Part shown: positions 9,007 to 17,248 of the stretch, one piece after another | Numbering within the stretch: position 1 is the first letter of the stretch | How the letters are laid out: each line of letters opens with the position of its first letter | NCBI GenBank assembly: GCA_031431475.1 | Contig: JANPDL010000025.1 | Location: forward strand, 248,001-312,000 | DNA: 64,000 nt | Source of the DNA: JADCCX01 sp031431475 | Lineage (GTDB): Bacteria; Pseudomonadota; Alphaproteobacteria; Rhizobiales; Beijerinckiaceae | Direction of reading: 5' to 3' | The notes under the pieces: generated by a model | Databases searched by the model: none | Seen by the model: the letters and a program-made list of their open reading frames with translations, nothing else | What the model was told of the DNA's origin: nothing | Made by a program: the position numbers and the translations under genes

Positions 9007-9103
9007 CGTGTGAACAGAATGAAATCATGCGGTATAATAATACCGTTAATAGCAAGTCATTGAAATCATTGATGTCGAGGCAGAATATTGACATGAAAAC
9101 AGC

Positions 9104-9132
9104 TTGACGCCGCCAGCCCTTTCCCCCATATG
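9104..9132 (+). promoter_or_regulatory. Candidate promoter of rplM-rpsI
   Basis: TTGACG at 9104-9109 is followed after 17 nt by CATATG at 9127-9132, a plausible alphaproteobacterial -35/-10 pair. It would leave a leader of roughly 60 nt before the rplM start. This is a judgement by eye only. Confidence 0.4.
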
Positions 9133-9199
9133 CACAGCTAACGGCGGTCCGCGAAGGCCAGCCGTGTTTATTTTGTCACCAATCACGGAAACCTCATTC

Positions 9200-9682
9200 A
9201 TGAGAGTAGCCCTCACCAACTCCACCGTTTCGGTGAAGCCGGCCGAGATAGAGAAGAAATGGGTCGTCATTGACGGCACTGGTCTCGTCGTCGGTCGCCT
9301 TGCCTCGCTCATCGCCTTGCGCCTGCGCGGTAAGAACAAGCCGTTCTACACGGCCCACGTCGACTGCGGCGACAATGTCATCGTCATCAACGCGGAAAAG
9401 GTTGTCTTCACTGGTCGCAAGACCGAACAGAAGATTTACTTTCATCATTCCGGCTACATCGGTGGCCTGAAGGAGCGGACTGCGAAGTTCATTCTCGAAG
9501 GCCGTTTCCCCGAGCGTATCGTCGAGAAGGCCGTGGAGCGCATGATGCCGAAGGGCCCGCTTGCCCGCCAGCAGATGAGCAACCTGCGCGTCTACAAGGG
9601 TACCAGCCATCCGCATGAAGCCCAGCAGCCGACACCGCTCGATATCGCTGGAATGAACCGCAAAAACGTGAGGGCAGCATAA
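9200..9682 (+). CDS. rplM: 50S ribosomal protein L13
   Basis: A 160-residue protein with the L13 core KKWVVIDGTGLVVGRLASLIA and the conserved MMPKGPLARQQMSNLRVYKG segment. The start at 9200 is chosen over the longer frame from 9104 because it gives the usual length and the region upstream looks like a promoter. Binds 23S rRNA early in 50S assembly. The last base of its TAA stop is the first base of the rpsI start, so the pair is translationally coupled. Confidence 0.97.
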   Translation: MRVALTNSTVSVKPAEIEKKWVVIDGTGLVVGRLASLIALRLRGKNKPFYTAHVDCGDNVIVINAEKVVFTGRKTEQKIYFHHSGYIGGLKERTAKFILEGRFPERIVEKAVERMMPKGPLARQQMSNLRVYKGTSHPHEAQQPTPLDIAGMNRKNVRAA

Positions 9683-10164
9683 TGGCTGAAGTTCTCAACT
9701 CCCTCGCCGATCTCAAGGGCAGCGCCGAATCTGCTGTTCAAGCGGAAGCGCCCAAGCACATCCAGAAGTTGGATAAGCTCGGCCGCGCCTATGCAACGGG
9801 CAAGCGCAAAAATGCCATTGCCAAGGTCTGGATCAAGCCGGGCTCCGGCAAGATCGTCGTCAATGGCCGCGCTGTGGAAGTGTTCTTCGCTCGCCCGGTG
9901 TTGCGCATGGTGCTGACCCAGCCGCTCCAGCACGTTGACCGCATGACCCAGTATGACGTCATGGTTTCGGTGAACGGTGGTGGTCTTTCGGGACAGGCCG
10001 GCGCGGTGCGGCACGGCATCTCCAAGGCGCTGACCTATTACGAGCCGGCCCTGCGGCCTTCGCTCAAGAAGGAAGGTTTCCTCACCCGCGACAGCCGCGT
10101 GGTGGAGCGCAAGAAGTTCGGACGCGCGAAAGCACGCAGGAGCTTCCAGTTTTCGAAGCGTTAA
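9682..10164 (+). CDS. rpsI: 30S ribosomal protein S9
   Basis: A 160-residue S9, with the core ATGKRKNAIAKVWIKPGSGK and the basic tail ending in RSFQFSKR that reaches the P-site tRNA. The N-terminal extension of about 35 residues is usual in alphaproteobacteria. Overlaps rplM by one base and is followed by a strong terminator. Confidence 0.97.
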   Translation: MAEVLNSLADLKGSAESAVQAEAPKHIQKLDKLGRAYATGKRKNAIAKVWIKPGSGKIVVNGRAVEVFFARPVLRMVLTQPLQHVDRMTQYDVMVSVNGGGLSGQAGAVRHGISKALTYYEPALRPSLKKEGFLTRDSRVVERKKFGRAKARRSFQFSKR

Positions 10165-10190
10165 ATTTCGATCCGCATTGCGGGTTACGG

Positions 10191-10217
10191 AAGGCGGCCT
10201 GCGGGCCGCCTTTTTTT
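10191..10217 (+). terminator. Rho-independent terminator of rplM-rpsI
   Basis: AAGGCGGCC pairs with GGCCGCCTT around a TGCG loop, followed by seven T residues, 26 nt after the rpsI stop. Confidence 0.92.
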
Positions 10218-10302
10218 GTTGGGATCTGTTGCACTGGCCGCAAGAAAGGCTCAGACTCTGTGGCGTTGGTAGTGGTTTGAAACGCTTTGACGGAGAAGTG
10301 CA

Positions 10303-10731
10303 ATGCTGACGGGGCATTTAGCTTTTGCTCTAGCGGCGGCTTTCGCTGGTGCGGCATTTTACATCAATTTCGCCGAGCATCCCGCGCGCCTCATGCTTGA
10401 TGACGTGAATCTGCTCAAGCAATGGAAACCGAGTTACGCTTCTGGCTATACGATGCAATCGAGTCTGGCCGCGGCCTCCGGTGTGCTTGGCCTCTTGACG
10501 GCATGGTTGGGCATGGACTGGCGCTGGATTGTCGGGGCCGTTCTCATTCTCGCAAATTGGCCATTTACCCTTGTCGGGATCATGCCAACCAACCACAAGC
10601 TCAATGCGATTGCGGAAAGTGATGCTGGCCCGGCATCCCGAACCATGCTGGAGACTTGGGCACGACTTCATGCCGTCAGGTCGATGCTCGGTTGTGCGGC
10701 GACCCTGGCTTATCTCTGGGCTTTGCACTGA
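10303..10731 (+). CDS. DUF1772-type small membrane protein
   Basis: A 142-residue integral membrane protein with about four hydrophobic segments (residues 1-22, 50-68, 74-92 and 122-140). The pattern FAEHPARL near residue 26 and PTNHKLNAI near residue 96 matches the DUF1772 family. Function unknown. It stands alone after the ribosomal operon. Confidence 0.75.
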   Translation: MLTGHLAFALAAAFAGAAFYINFAEHPARLMLDDVNLLKQWKPSYASGYTMQSSLAAASGVLGLLTAWLGMDWRWIVGAVLILANWPFTLVGIMPTNHKLNAIAESDAGPASRTMLETWARLHAVRSMLGCAATLAYLWALH

Positions 10732-10770
10732 CTGACAGAGATGCCGGGGATGGGGTGAACAGATTTTATA

Positions 10771-11124
10771 CTACACCCCAATCCGCACCCGCCCTGCCAG
10801 AAACAGCTGCCATGGCTCCAAGGCGCTGGCCCAGCCGACCAGACCCAGCGCCTGAGCCACAGAACCTGTTCGCGTGATGGCAGGCAACCCGAGGCGTCTG
10901 TAGAGCGCAGGCAGGTTGGCGACCAGCAGTGCGCCGAGCAAATAATGCGTCGTCACTGCGGCAGACACCAGTGCGACCGACCAGCCCCGCGCCTCGCGCA
11001 CGGCATGCAGATAGATCGGTGGGCCATAGAACCCCAGGCCCCATCCGAACGTTGCAAGGATAGATGCCCCGGCGACAATGCGCCAGCCGAAGAAGGGCTG
11101 TTGGAGGGGGATCGTTTGGTTCAT
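10771..11124 (-). pseudogene. MFS transporter, N-terminal fragment
   Basis: About 117 residues beginning MNQTIPLQQPFFGWRIVAG, with the first three membrane helices of a major facilitator protein (FGWRIVAGASILATFGWGLG, then the GWSVALVSAAVTTHYLLGALL region). The frame stops at 10771 where nine further helices would be expected, and nothing homologous continues downstream. It is a truncated, presumably dead gene. Full members of this family have about 400 residues. Confidence 0.75.
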
Positions 11125-11296
11125 GGCGCGGTCTTTCGGGAGCACGACGCCATCCATAGGTGGTTAGAGCTCTTGATGCTTCGCTGCTGGCCGAAGCAAT
11201 TTTACCCGCTACGGGACCAATGCGGTTCCATTGCCCCTTTACCCGGTCAGGACTCTGCCTTAAATATTTGGAAACACAGAATAAAGGGGACATCCA

Positions 11297-11419
11297 ATGA
11301 AATCGTTTCTGGCCGCCATCGCTGTCGCTCTGGTCCTCGCGATCGGAGCATCCATGATCCTGGAAAGAAGCCAGATGACCGCGAGCGCCAAGTTCTCGAC
11401 GAACTCGGTCCGCAACTGA
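11297..11419 (+). CDS. 40-residue single-pass membrane peptide
   Basis: A short frame starting MKSFLAAIAVALVLAIGASM, with one hydrophobic segment (residues 3-20), then a short polar tail containing FSTNSVRN. AAGGGGA lies 6 nt before the ATG. It was found by hand and is too short for routine gene calls. Reality is supported by a second, decayed copy at 14142-14263 whose differences from it are largely in third codon positions. Function unknown. Confidence 0.6.
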   Translation: MKSFLAAIAVALVLAIGASMILERSQMTASAKFSTNSVRN

Positions 11420-11452
11420 CGGTTTTTAGCCTAGCAATGCGCTGAATGGCAG
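11297..11452 (+). repeat. Direct repeat copy 1: small-peptide gene plus moeA tail remnant
   Basis: This segment matches 14142-14296. Identity is diffuse over the peptide gene and then nearly perfect over the last 36 bases (11417-11452 against 14261-14296, one mismatch). Read on the minus strand, the tail encodes LPFSALLG-stop, equivalent to the end of MoeA (PFSAVLG-stop), so copy 1 carries an orphan moeA 3' end. The two copies bracket kynA and the kynureninase-like gene. Confidence 0.8.
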
Positions 11453-11609
11453 CAGGTTGATCGCCATCACTGCCATGAACACCGGGCAGGCGCGGCTCTT
11501 GCCTTTAGTCTGTTACCTTTGTCGTTAAAGGAAGCGTGCTCGCGCACCCTCGACTCCCCCGCGATTTCCGTTAAACCGAAAACCTTAGCGCGACCAAAGG
11601 GAGGCGTCG

Positions 11610-12704
11610 ATGCCGGATCAGGCCGCCCGTAGGCCTTGCTATTACCCCGAATATCTGCAGCTCGACCGCCTGCTCGCCGCGCAGGCCCCCGAGAGCCTGC
11701 GCCTTGGCGCGCCTGCGCATGACGAGATGCTATTCATCATCACGCACCAGGCCTATGAGCTCTGGTTCAAGCAAATCCTGCATGAGATGGACCGCGTCCA
11801 GAGCGATTTTTCGGCGCGGCCGCTCGATGATCGCCACCTCCTGCGCATCGCCAGCGGTCTTTCGCGCATCAACGAGATCTGGAAATTGCTGATCCAGCAA
11901 GTGGATGTGCTGGAGACCATGACGCCCCTGGATTTCCTTGATTTCCGCGACCTGCTGGTGCCGGCATCCGGCTTCCAGTCGCTGCAGTTCCGCGAGATCG
12001 AGTTGCGCTTCGGCCTGCCGCCCGGCGAGCGCCCCAAGGTCAACGGCAAGGCCGTGGGCCTCCGCCTGTCGGACGACGACACGGCGCGGCTCGACCGGGT
12101 GGGGGACGGCCTGTCGCTCTCCAGACAGCTCGACGCCTGGCTGTCGCGCATGCCGTTCCTGTCGAGTGAGGGCTTCACCTTCCGCGATGCCTATCGCGGG
12201 GCCGTGGAGACGAGCCTTGCCGGCGACCGCGCCATGATCCTCGCCAATGCCGACCTTTCGCAGGAGCAGCGCACCCGCGAACTCTCCGGCCTCGACCGCG
12301 CCCTGGAGCGCTTCCATGCGATCTTCGATCCAGAAACCGCTGCCGACCTCTGGCGCCTGTCGCCGAAGGCGGTGGAAGGAGCACTCTTCATCATTGTCTA
12401 CCGCGATGAGCCGGTACTGCAATTGCCCTACCGGCTGCTGGAGACGCTGATCGCCATCGACGAGTCGCTGACGCTCTGGCGCTACCGCCATGCCTTGATG
12501 GTCAAGCGCATGCTGGGCGTGAAGACCGGCACGGGCGGATCCTCCGGCCACGATTACCTCAGGGACACGGCGGAGCGCTACAAGCTCTTCCCCGACTTGA
12601 TTCAGCTGTCGAGCTACCTGATTCCGCGTTCGAAGCTGCCGCGCCTGCCCTCTGATATCGCGAGTAAAATGGGGTTTGCATATCAGGCGGAGAGGGGCGG
12701 TTGA
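11610..12704 (+). CDS. kynA: Tryptophan 2,3-dioxygenase
   Basis: A 364-residue TDO, longer than the roughly 280-residue bacterial norm. Family motifs include THQAYELWFKQILHEMD near residue 46, WRYRHALMVKRMLG with the predicted heme-ligand histidine near residue 290, and GTGGSSG close to the active site. Catalyses heme-dependent oxidation of L-tryptophan to N-formylkynurenine, the first step of kynurenine catabolism. GGGAGG lies 6 nt before the ATG. A kynureninase-like gene follows 81 nt downstream; no formamidase (kynB) is in the window. Confidence 0.94.
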   Translation: MPDQAARRPCYYPEYLQLDRLLAAQAPESLRLGAPAHDEMLFIITHQAYELWFKQILHEMDRVQSDFSARPLDDRHLLRIASGLSRINEIWKLLIQQVDVLETMTPLDFLDFRDLLVPASGFQSLQFREIELRFGLPPGERPKVNGKAVGLRLSDDDTARLDRVGDGLSLSRQLDAWLSRMPFLSSEGFTFRDAYRGAVETSLAGDRAMILANADLSQEQRTRELSGLDRALERFHAIFDPETAADLWRLSPKAVEGALFIIVYRDEPVLQLPYRLLETLIAIDESLTLWRYRHALMVKRMLGVKTGTGGSSGHDYLRDTAERYKLFPDLIQLSSYLIPRSKLPRLPSDIASKMGFAYQAERGG

Positions 12705-12785
12705 TCAGCTTTCGGCGCGCTGTCGCAAGGATTGTGCGCGGCATGTGTGTCGTGTGCCTTGAAGGACGCACAGGGCTAATGCAAA

Positions 12786-13973
12786 GTGTCTCAAAACGAT
12801 GATAAGCCATTGCTAGACCTCACGTCCCACTTCACTCATTTCCGCGCAGTCGCTGGCCGCGTGCATCTCGCCGCCCACAGCCATCACTATTGGCCCGATG
12901 TGACGCGCGAGGCGCAGCTTCTCGCCTGGGACGATTCCTGCCGTCTCGCGGACGAGAAATGGGGGTATGTCTTCATGGAGATTATCCCCGCCGTGCAGCG
13001 CGGCATCGCTGGGATCCTGCGGCTGCCCGATCCCGCCACCATCGCCTTCGCGCCGAACACCCATGATTTCGTACGACGGCTGATCTCGGCCCTGCCCGAA
13101 AAGCCGCGCGTGCTGACGAGCGACGGCGAGTTCCACTCCTTCTCGCGGCAGACGGCGCGGCTGGAGGAGGAGGGGATGCTGACGGTCGAACGCGTGCCGC
13201 ACGAGCCGCTGGAGACGTTTCCGGCACGTCTGCGATCAGCGGCGGCCAGGGGCGGCCATGACATGGTCTTCGTCAGCCAGGTGCTGTTCAATTCAAGCGG
13301 AACTTGCGGCGACATCGCCGCGCTCGCCGCCGCCGTTCCGGACAAGAAGACACTCGTCGTCATCGACGGCTACCACGGCTTCATGGCGCTGCCGACCGAT
13401 CTCTCCGCCGTGGCTGGCCGCGTCTTTTACCTCGGCGGCGGATACAAATACGCCATGGCGGGCGAAAATGTCTGTTTCATCCATTGCCCTCCGGGATATG
13501 CGCTCCGCCCGCGCGACACCGGCTGGTTCGCGGCCTTCGGCGCATTGACGGCCAGACAGCAGGGCGTGCCGTTCGGCGAGGATGGCAGCCGCTTTTGGGG
13601 CGCGACCTTCGATCCCGTGGGGTTCTACCGCCAGCGGGCAGTGTTCGACTGGATGAAGGGACTTGGCCTCACGATCGAGGCCATCCATGCCCATGCCCTG
13701 GCCTTGCAGGAGCAATTCCTTGCTGGTGTGCGCGGCAAGCCCATACAGCCGCTCGAATCGGCTCGGCTGATCACGTCAATGGCGACGCGCGAGCGCGGCC
13801 ATTTCCTCACCTTCGAGACGCCGGGAGCCAAGACGATGCATGACCGGCTGCTGGTGCAGCGCATCATCACCGATGTTAGGGGAGACCGGATCCGTTTCGG
13901 TTTCGGCTGCTATCAGAATGCGGCGGACATCGAGGCGGCGATCGCGGCGGTGGCGGAAGCGCTGAAAGGGTAA
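12786..13973 (+). CDS. Kynureninase-like class V aminotransferase-fold enzyme
   Basis: A 395-residue PLP enzyme of fold type I, class V. Lys221 in GGGYKYAMAG is the probable Schiff-base lysine, with Asp194 and His197 (VVIDGYHGF) as cofactor-contacting residues. The start is GTG at 12786; a nearby ATG at 12779 is out of frame. The position behind kynA suggests hydrolysis of kynurenine to anthranilate and alanine. However, the N-terminal segment HLAAHSHHYWPD differs from classical KynU, so another class V activity is possible. I leave the symbol blank for that reason. Confidence 0.75.
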   Translation: MSQNDDKPLLDLTSHFTHFRAVAGRVHLAAHSHHYWPDVTREAQLLAWDDSCRLADEKWGYVFMEIIPAVQRGIAGILRLPDPATIAFAPNTHDFVRRLISALPEKPRVLTSDGEFHSFSRQTARLEEEGMLTVERVPHEPLETFPARLRSAAARGGHDMVFVSQVLFNSSGTCGDIAALAAAVPDKKTLVVIDGYHGFMALPTDLSAVAGRVFYLGGGYKYAMAGENVCFIHCPPGYALRPRDTGWFAAFGALTARQQGVPFGEDGSRFWGATFDPVGFYRQRAVFDWMKGLGLTIEAIHAHALALQEQFLAGVRGKPIQPLESARLITSMATRERGHFLTFETPGAKTMHDRLLVQRIITDVRGDRIRFGFGCYQNAADIEAAIAAVAEALKG

Positions 13974-14141
13974 GGTTGTGGCCTTCCCGGTTGGGGGAGG
14001 GTGGCCGGCGGAGCAGGCCACATGAGAGAGAACCTCAGCACGCCAAATTCGTGAGCAGGGCTTCTCCCTCATCAGTGATGCCCTTTACAGCCTCCTGCAC
14101 TTGCCCTAATTCTTGGGAATAAAAGCCCTCTGGGGAATCGA

Positions 14142-14263
14142 CTGAAAGCCTTTCTCGCTGCGATGATCGTGGCCCTCTCCATGGGCGTGGGCGCATTGAT
14201 GATCCTTGAACAGAGCCAGATGGGCGCGGGGTCCAAGCCTCGACGAACTCGGTCCGAAATTGA
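14142..14263 (+). pseudogene. Decayed copy of the 40-residue membrane-peptide gene
   Basis: Homologous to 11297-11419. The start codon is CTG instead of ATG. A one-base deletion after TCCAAG shifts the frame, so the conserved FSTNSVRN-like tail and stop are lost. The hydrophobic segment is still readable. It lies against the moeA 3' end, the presumed original arrangement. Confidence 0.65.
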
Positions 14264-14296
14264 CGGTTTTTAGCCTAGCACTGCGCTGAATGGCAG
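14142..14296 (+). repeat. Direct repeat copy 2, overlapping the moeA 3' end
   Basis: Counterpart of 11297-11452. The last 36 bases (14261-14296) are 35/36 identical to 11417-11452 and encode the C-terminus of the intact moeA on the minus strand. Confidence 0.8.
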
Positions 14297-15547
14297 GAAC
14301 GTGACCCGGTCGCCTTGTGCCACGCCGGTCATATCAAGTGGCAGGCGCACCAGACCATCCGTTCCCGTGAGCGATGAAATGATGCCTGCGCCCTCAATTG
14401 GGTAGCGTGTAGCCACCGGCCCATCTGGCCCGTCCGCCAGAGAGACCCGCAGAAATTCGATCCTTCCGGTTTTCTTGCCGTAGTTGAAACCCGCCCGCAC
14501 CGGCAGCCAGCGCGGTGCCTCCCATGCCTCGCCGCCTAGTGCGGCGATCACTGCCCGCACGATCTGCGTGAATGTCACGAACACCGCCACCGGATTGCCC
14601 GGCAGTCCCGCGAAGGCGCAACTGCCTATAACGCCCATCGCAAGCGGTCGTCCCGGTTTGATGGCGAAGCGCCAGTGGTCGAGCCGTCCTTCCGCTTCCA
14701 CCGCAGTCTTCACATAATCCGCTTCACCCGTGGAAACGCCGCCTGACGTGAGGATCAGATCGTGGTCGCTCGCCGCAGCCTTCAGCGCCCGGCGCAGGCT
14801 GTCCGGTTCATCCCGCAGAACGCCGAGATCAGACACCGCACAGCCCGCGCGCTTCAGCAGCGCCGCCAGCATTATGCGGTTGATGTCATAGACCTGTGCG
14901 CCCGACAGCGCCATGCCCGGCTCCACCAGCTCATCCCCGGTCGAAAAGATGGCGACGCGGATCGGCTTGCGCACATCCAGCCTGTTGAAGCCTATACCCG
15001 CCGCCAGTGCCAGATGCTGCGGCAAGAGCCGCGTTCCGGCTGATATGGCGAGTGCGCCAGCATGAATCTCTTCACCAGCCGGGCGGCAGTTGGCACCCCG
15101 CTTGAGGCCAGGCGGCAGGATCGCATGATCGCCTTCCGTCTGCACATCCTCTTGCATGAAGACGGTATCAGCACCCTCTGGCATCGCTGCGCCGGTGAAG
15201 ATGCGGATCGTGGCTTGGGCGGGCAGGGGAGGAATTGTTGCAGCACCCGCCTGCAGCCGTCCTGCCACAAGCAGGCGGGTCTCGGCTGTTGCGCCAAGAT
15301 CAGCATGCCGCACGGCGTAGCCATCGACAGCGGAGTTGAAGAAGGCGGGCAGGGGACCTTTCGCGATCAGGTCCCGTGCCAGCACGCGGCCATCGCAATC
15401 GCCCAGCGGCAGCGTTTCAGTTCCCGCCACCGCTGGCAGGCGCTCGCGGATGAAGGACAGCGCGTCATCAATGCTGAGCGGCTTGTCCCCGAAGGCAAAA
15501 CAGTCATTGGTGAGTTGCGCCAAAGAATCTCCTCCCGACCTAGCCAT
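14270..15547 (-). CDS. moeA: Molybdopterin molybdenumtransferase MoeA
   Basis: A 425-residue MoeA/gephyrin-type enzyme that inserts molybdate into adenylylated molybdopterin. Diagnostic segments include FFNSAVDGYAVRHADL, IFSTGDELVEPG, DLILTSGGVSTGE and FAGLPGNPVAVFV. I choose the start in MARSGGDSLAQLTND, which overlaps the end of mobB by 8 nt, over a longer frame inside mobB. It forms an operon with mobB and supplies cofactor for the formate dehydrogenase encoded nearby. Confidence 0.95.
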   Translation of the reverse strand: MARSGGDSLAQLTNDCFAFGDKPLSIDDALSFIRERLPAVAGTETLPLGDCDGRVLARDLIAKGPLPAFFNSAVDGYAVRHADLGATAETRLLVAGRLQAGAATIPPLPAQATIRIFTGAAMPEGADTVFMQEDVQTEGDHAILPPGLKRGANCRPAGEEIHAGALAISAGTRLLPQHLALAAGIGFNRLDVRKPIRVAIFSTGDELVEPGMALSGAQVYDINRIMLAALLKRAGCAVSDLGVLRDEPDSLRRALKAAASDHDLILTSGGVSTGEADYVKTAVEAEGRLDHWRFAIKPGRPLAMGVIGSCAFAGLPGNPVAVFVTFTQIVRAVIAALGGEAWEAPRWLPVRAGFNYGKKTGRIEFLRVSLADGPDGPVATRYPIEGAGIISSLTGTDGLVRLPLDMTGVAQGDRVTFLPFSAVLG

Positions 15548-16061
15548 GCCGCCAGTCGACGGCGGAAGGCGCAACAGCATGTTCCAGCGCGATGGCGGCG
15601 ATGGCGGACGCGTGGTTCAGGTCAAGAACAGGCCGCGCTGCATCAGGAAACGCTGTGTCACTGGCGATGGCGACGACAGACGCGTTTCCCGGGTGCAGCG
15701 GCGGCTTGCCGTTGGCTGCGCGATAGACCTCGATCTTGGGATGCGGCGCCCGCTTGAAGCCCTCGATCAGCACGAGATCGACAGCGGAGAGTTTCGACAG
15801 CAGAACCTCCAGTGGCGGCTCGGGCGCTCCTCTGAGTTCGTGCATGATGGCGAAGCGGTTTTCTGAGGCAATCAGCACCTCGGTCGCCCCTGCAGCACGG
15901 TGCTCGTAGCTGTCCTTGCCCGGCTTATCCACGTCGAACATGTGATGCGCATGCTTGAGCGTCGAGACCGTCAGGCCCTTTGCTGCCAGGAGGGGGATGA
16001 GCCGGAGGATCAGCGTGGTCTTGCCCGCCCCGCTCCAGCCCGTGATGCCGATGATGCGCAT
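15540..16061 (-). CDS. mobB: Molybdopterin-guanine dinucleotide biosynthesis protein MobB
   Basis: A 173-residue GTP-binding adaptor protein. The P-loop GWSGAGKTTL is at residues 8-17, followed by the family segments TLKHAHH and VDLVLIEGFKRAPHPKIEV. MobB assists MobA in attaching GMP to molybdopterin. First gene of the mobB-moeA operon, while mobA itself is 15 kb away at 31196-31807. Confidence 0.95.
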   Translation of the reverse strand: MRIIGITGWSGAGKTTLILRLIPLLAAKGLTVSTLKHAHHMFDVDKPGKDSYEHRAAGATEVLIASENRFAIMHELRGAPEPPLEVLLSKLSAVDLVLIEGFKRAPHPKIEVYRAANGKPPLHPGNASVVAIASDTAFPDAARPVLDLNHASAIAAIALEHAVAPSAVDWRHG

Positions 16062-16165
16062 GGGGTTCTGTTAAAGCGGATCATTGCATTGTGCAAAGGT
16101 TGACATGGAAACATGATGTTGCTTGGAGCACGACTCCAGACAAGCGCAAACAAATAAGGTGCATT

Positions 16166-16486
16166 ATGGAAAATCAGCTGACGCGAGGTGCCAAGAAGCG
16201 TTTGATGTACATTGAGAACAAGCAAGGCGAGATCGATGGTGCGAACGCTCGCATTGGTTGGGTGACATTCTCAAAATCTGGGAAATCTGTTTTCTATCGA
16301 GGGCGCGAGCTCGGAAAGATCAAGGGAGGCGGTATCAGCGCCAATTTCCATGATGTTGAAACCTACGAACAGTATTGGGTTTCAGGGGTAAAGCGCCAAG
16401 GATCCAATACCCATCCAGCAGAGAGCGTTTCTGTCATCATCGATGATGATGCCAAGGAGGAGTATCGCGCCATTCGCTCGAAATGA
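16166..16486 (+). CDS. Hypothetical protein, small basic
   Basis: A 106-residue protein starting MENQLTRGAKKRLMYIENKQ, with no signal peptide or membrane segment. WVTFSKSGKSVFYRGREL and YWVSGVKRQGSN suggest a compact beta-rich fold. Its codon use is visibly less GC-rich than that of its neighbours, and it sits alone between mobB (divergent) and a secreted protein gene, so it may be acquired. I recognise it only as an uncharacterised widespread family and assign no function. Confidence 0.65.
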   Translation: MENQLTRGAKKRLMYIENKQGEIDGANARIGWVTFSKSGKSVFYRGRELGKIKGGGISANFHDVETYEQYWVSGVKRQGSNTHPAESVSVIIDDDAKEEYRAIRSK

Positions 16487-16553
16487 AAAAGAAGCCGGGT
16501 TTTCCAAGCCTCATGCATGATCTCTGCTCTTGGCCGATCAAGTTTGTATAGCC

Positions 16554-17057
16554 TTACTGCACCACCTTGATGCTGTTCATGATGGCGGTCAGCTCTTCCA
16601 GGTTCTCTTTCTGCGCTTCCTCGGTGCCCCAGCCCGTCATCAGCAAGGCTTTCTTGTCCGAAACCAGGACGAGCGTGATGCTGATCTGCGTCGATCCGTC
16701 TTCGTCCTTGGCGTTCCAGAACGTCATGAAGGCTTTGAGGCCATTGACCGAGAATTCCGTCTGCTTCTGGGTGGCCATATCAAGTACGACGCCCTCGGCG
16801 ACAAGCGCTGCAATCGCCCGCGTCATGTCCTTTTCGACCGAGGCAAAATCTGTCACCTCCACTGTGAAATAGACGCCTTCGTCATCCGACGTGGATTCAA
16901 GGCCCCGCGTGGTTTCCTCGGTCTCCCAGTCATCCGGAATGGTAATCACGGCAACCGGGTTTGGATTGGGAATGGTGTAGCTCTTTGCGACGGCTAAAGC
17001 CGGTGAGATCGCCAGAAGGCCAACCAGCAGGAAGGCACGGAGTGAGAAGGATGACAT
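16554..17057 (-). CDS. Secreted hypothetical protein
   Basis: A 167-residue protein with a signal peptide (LRAFLLVGLLAISPALAVA, cleaved near residue 24) and a mature domain starting SYTIPNPNPVAVITIPDDWE. The pattern of alternating strands, with 'IPDDW' near the start and 'TGWGTEEAQKENLEELTAI' near the end, resembles PsbP/Mog1-like folds. Presumably periplasmic. It stands alone, downstream of the formate dehydrogenase operon terminator on the same strand. No function assigned. Confidence 0.65.
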   Translation of the reverse strand: MSSFSLRAFLLVGLLAISPALAVAKSYTIPNPNPVAVITIPDDWETEETTRGLESTSDDEGVYFTVEVTDFASVEKDMTRAIAALVAEGVVLDMATQKQTEFSVNGLKAFMTFWNAKDEDGSTQISITLVLVSDKKALLMTGWGTEEAQKENLEELTAIMNSIKVVQ

Positions 17058-17196
17058 GACGAGCCTTTCTTCAAATGGTGCGGCAATAGCGCATGATCCG
17101 GCATGAGCCCGGACATACAGCCGGTCTAATGCTTGTCAGGAATGTAATTTCGGATAGCACGATTGCCGAGCTCTCGCATCTTCCATCGAAAACAGA

Positions 17197-17224
17197 AGAA
17201 GGCCGGAATTGCTCCCGGCCTTCT
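17197..17224 (-). terminator. Rho-independent terminator of the formate dehydrogenase operon
   Basis: A 10-bp perfect stem, AGAAGGCCGG with CCGGCCTTCT, around an 8-nt loop. On the minus strand it is followed by a T-rich stretch. It lies 24 nt after the gamma-subunit stop. Confidence 0.8.
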
Positions 17225-17248
17225 CAAGTCTTATTCTTAGCAATCCGC

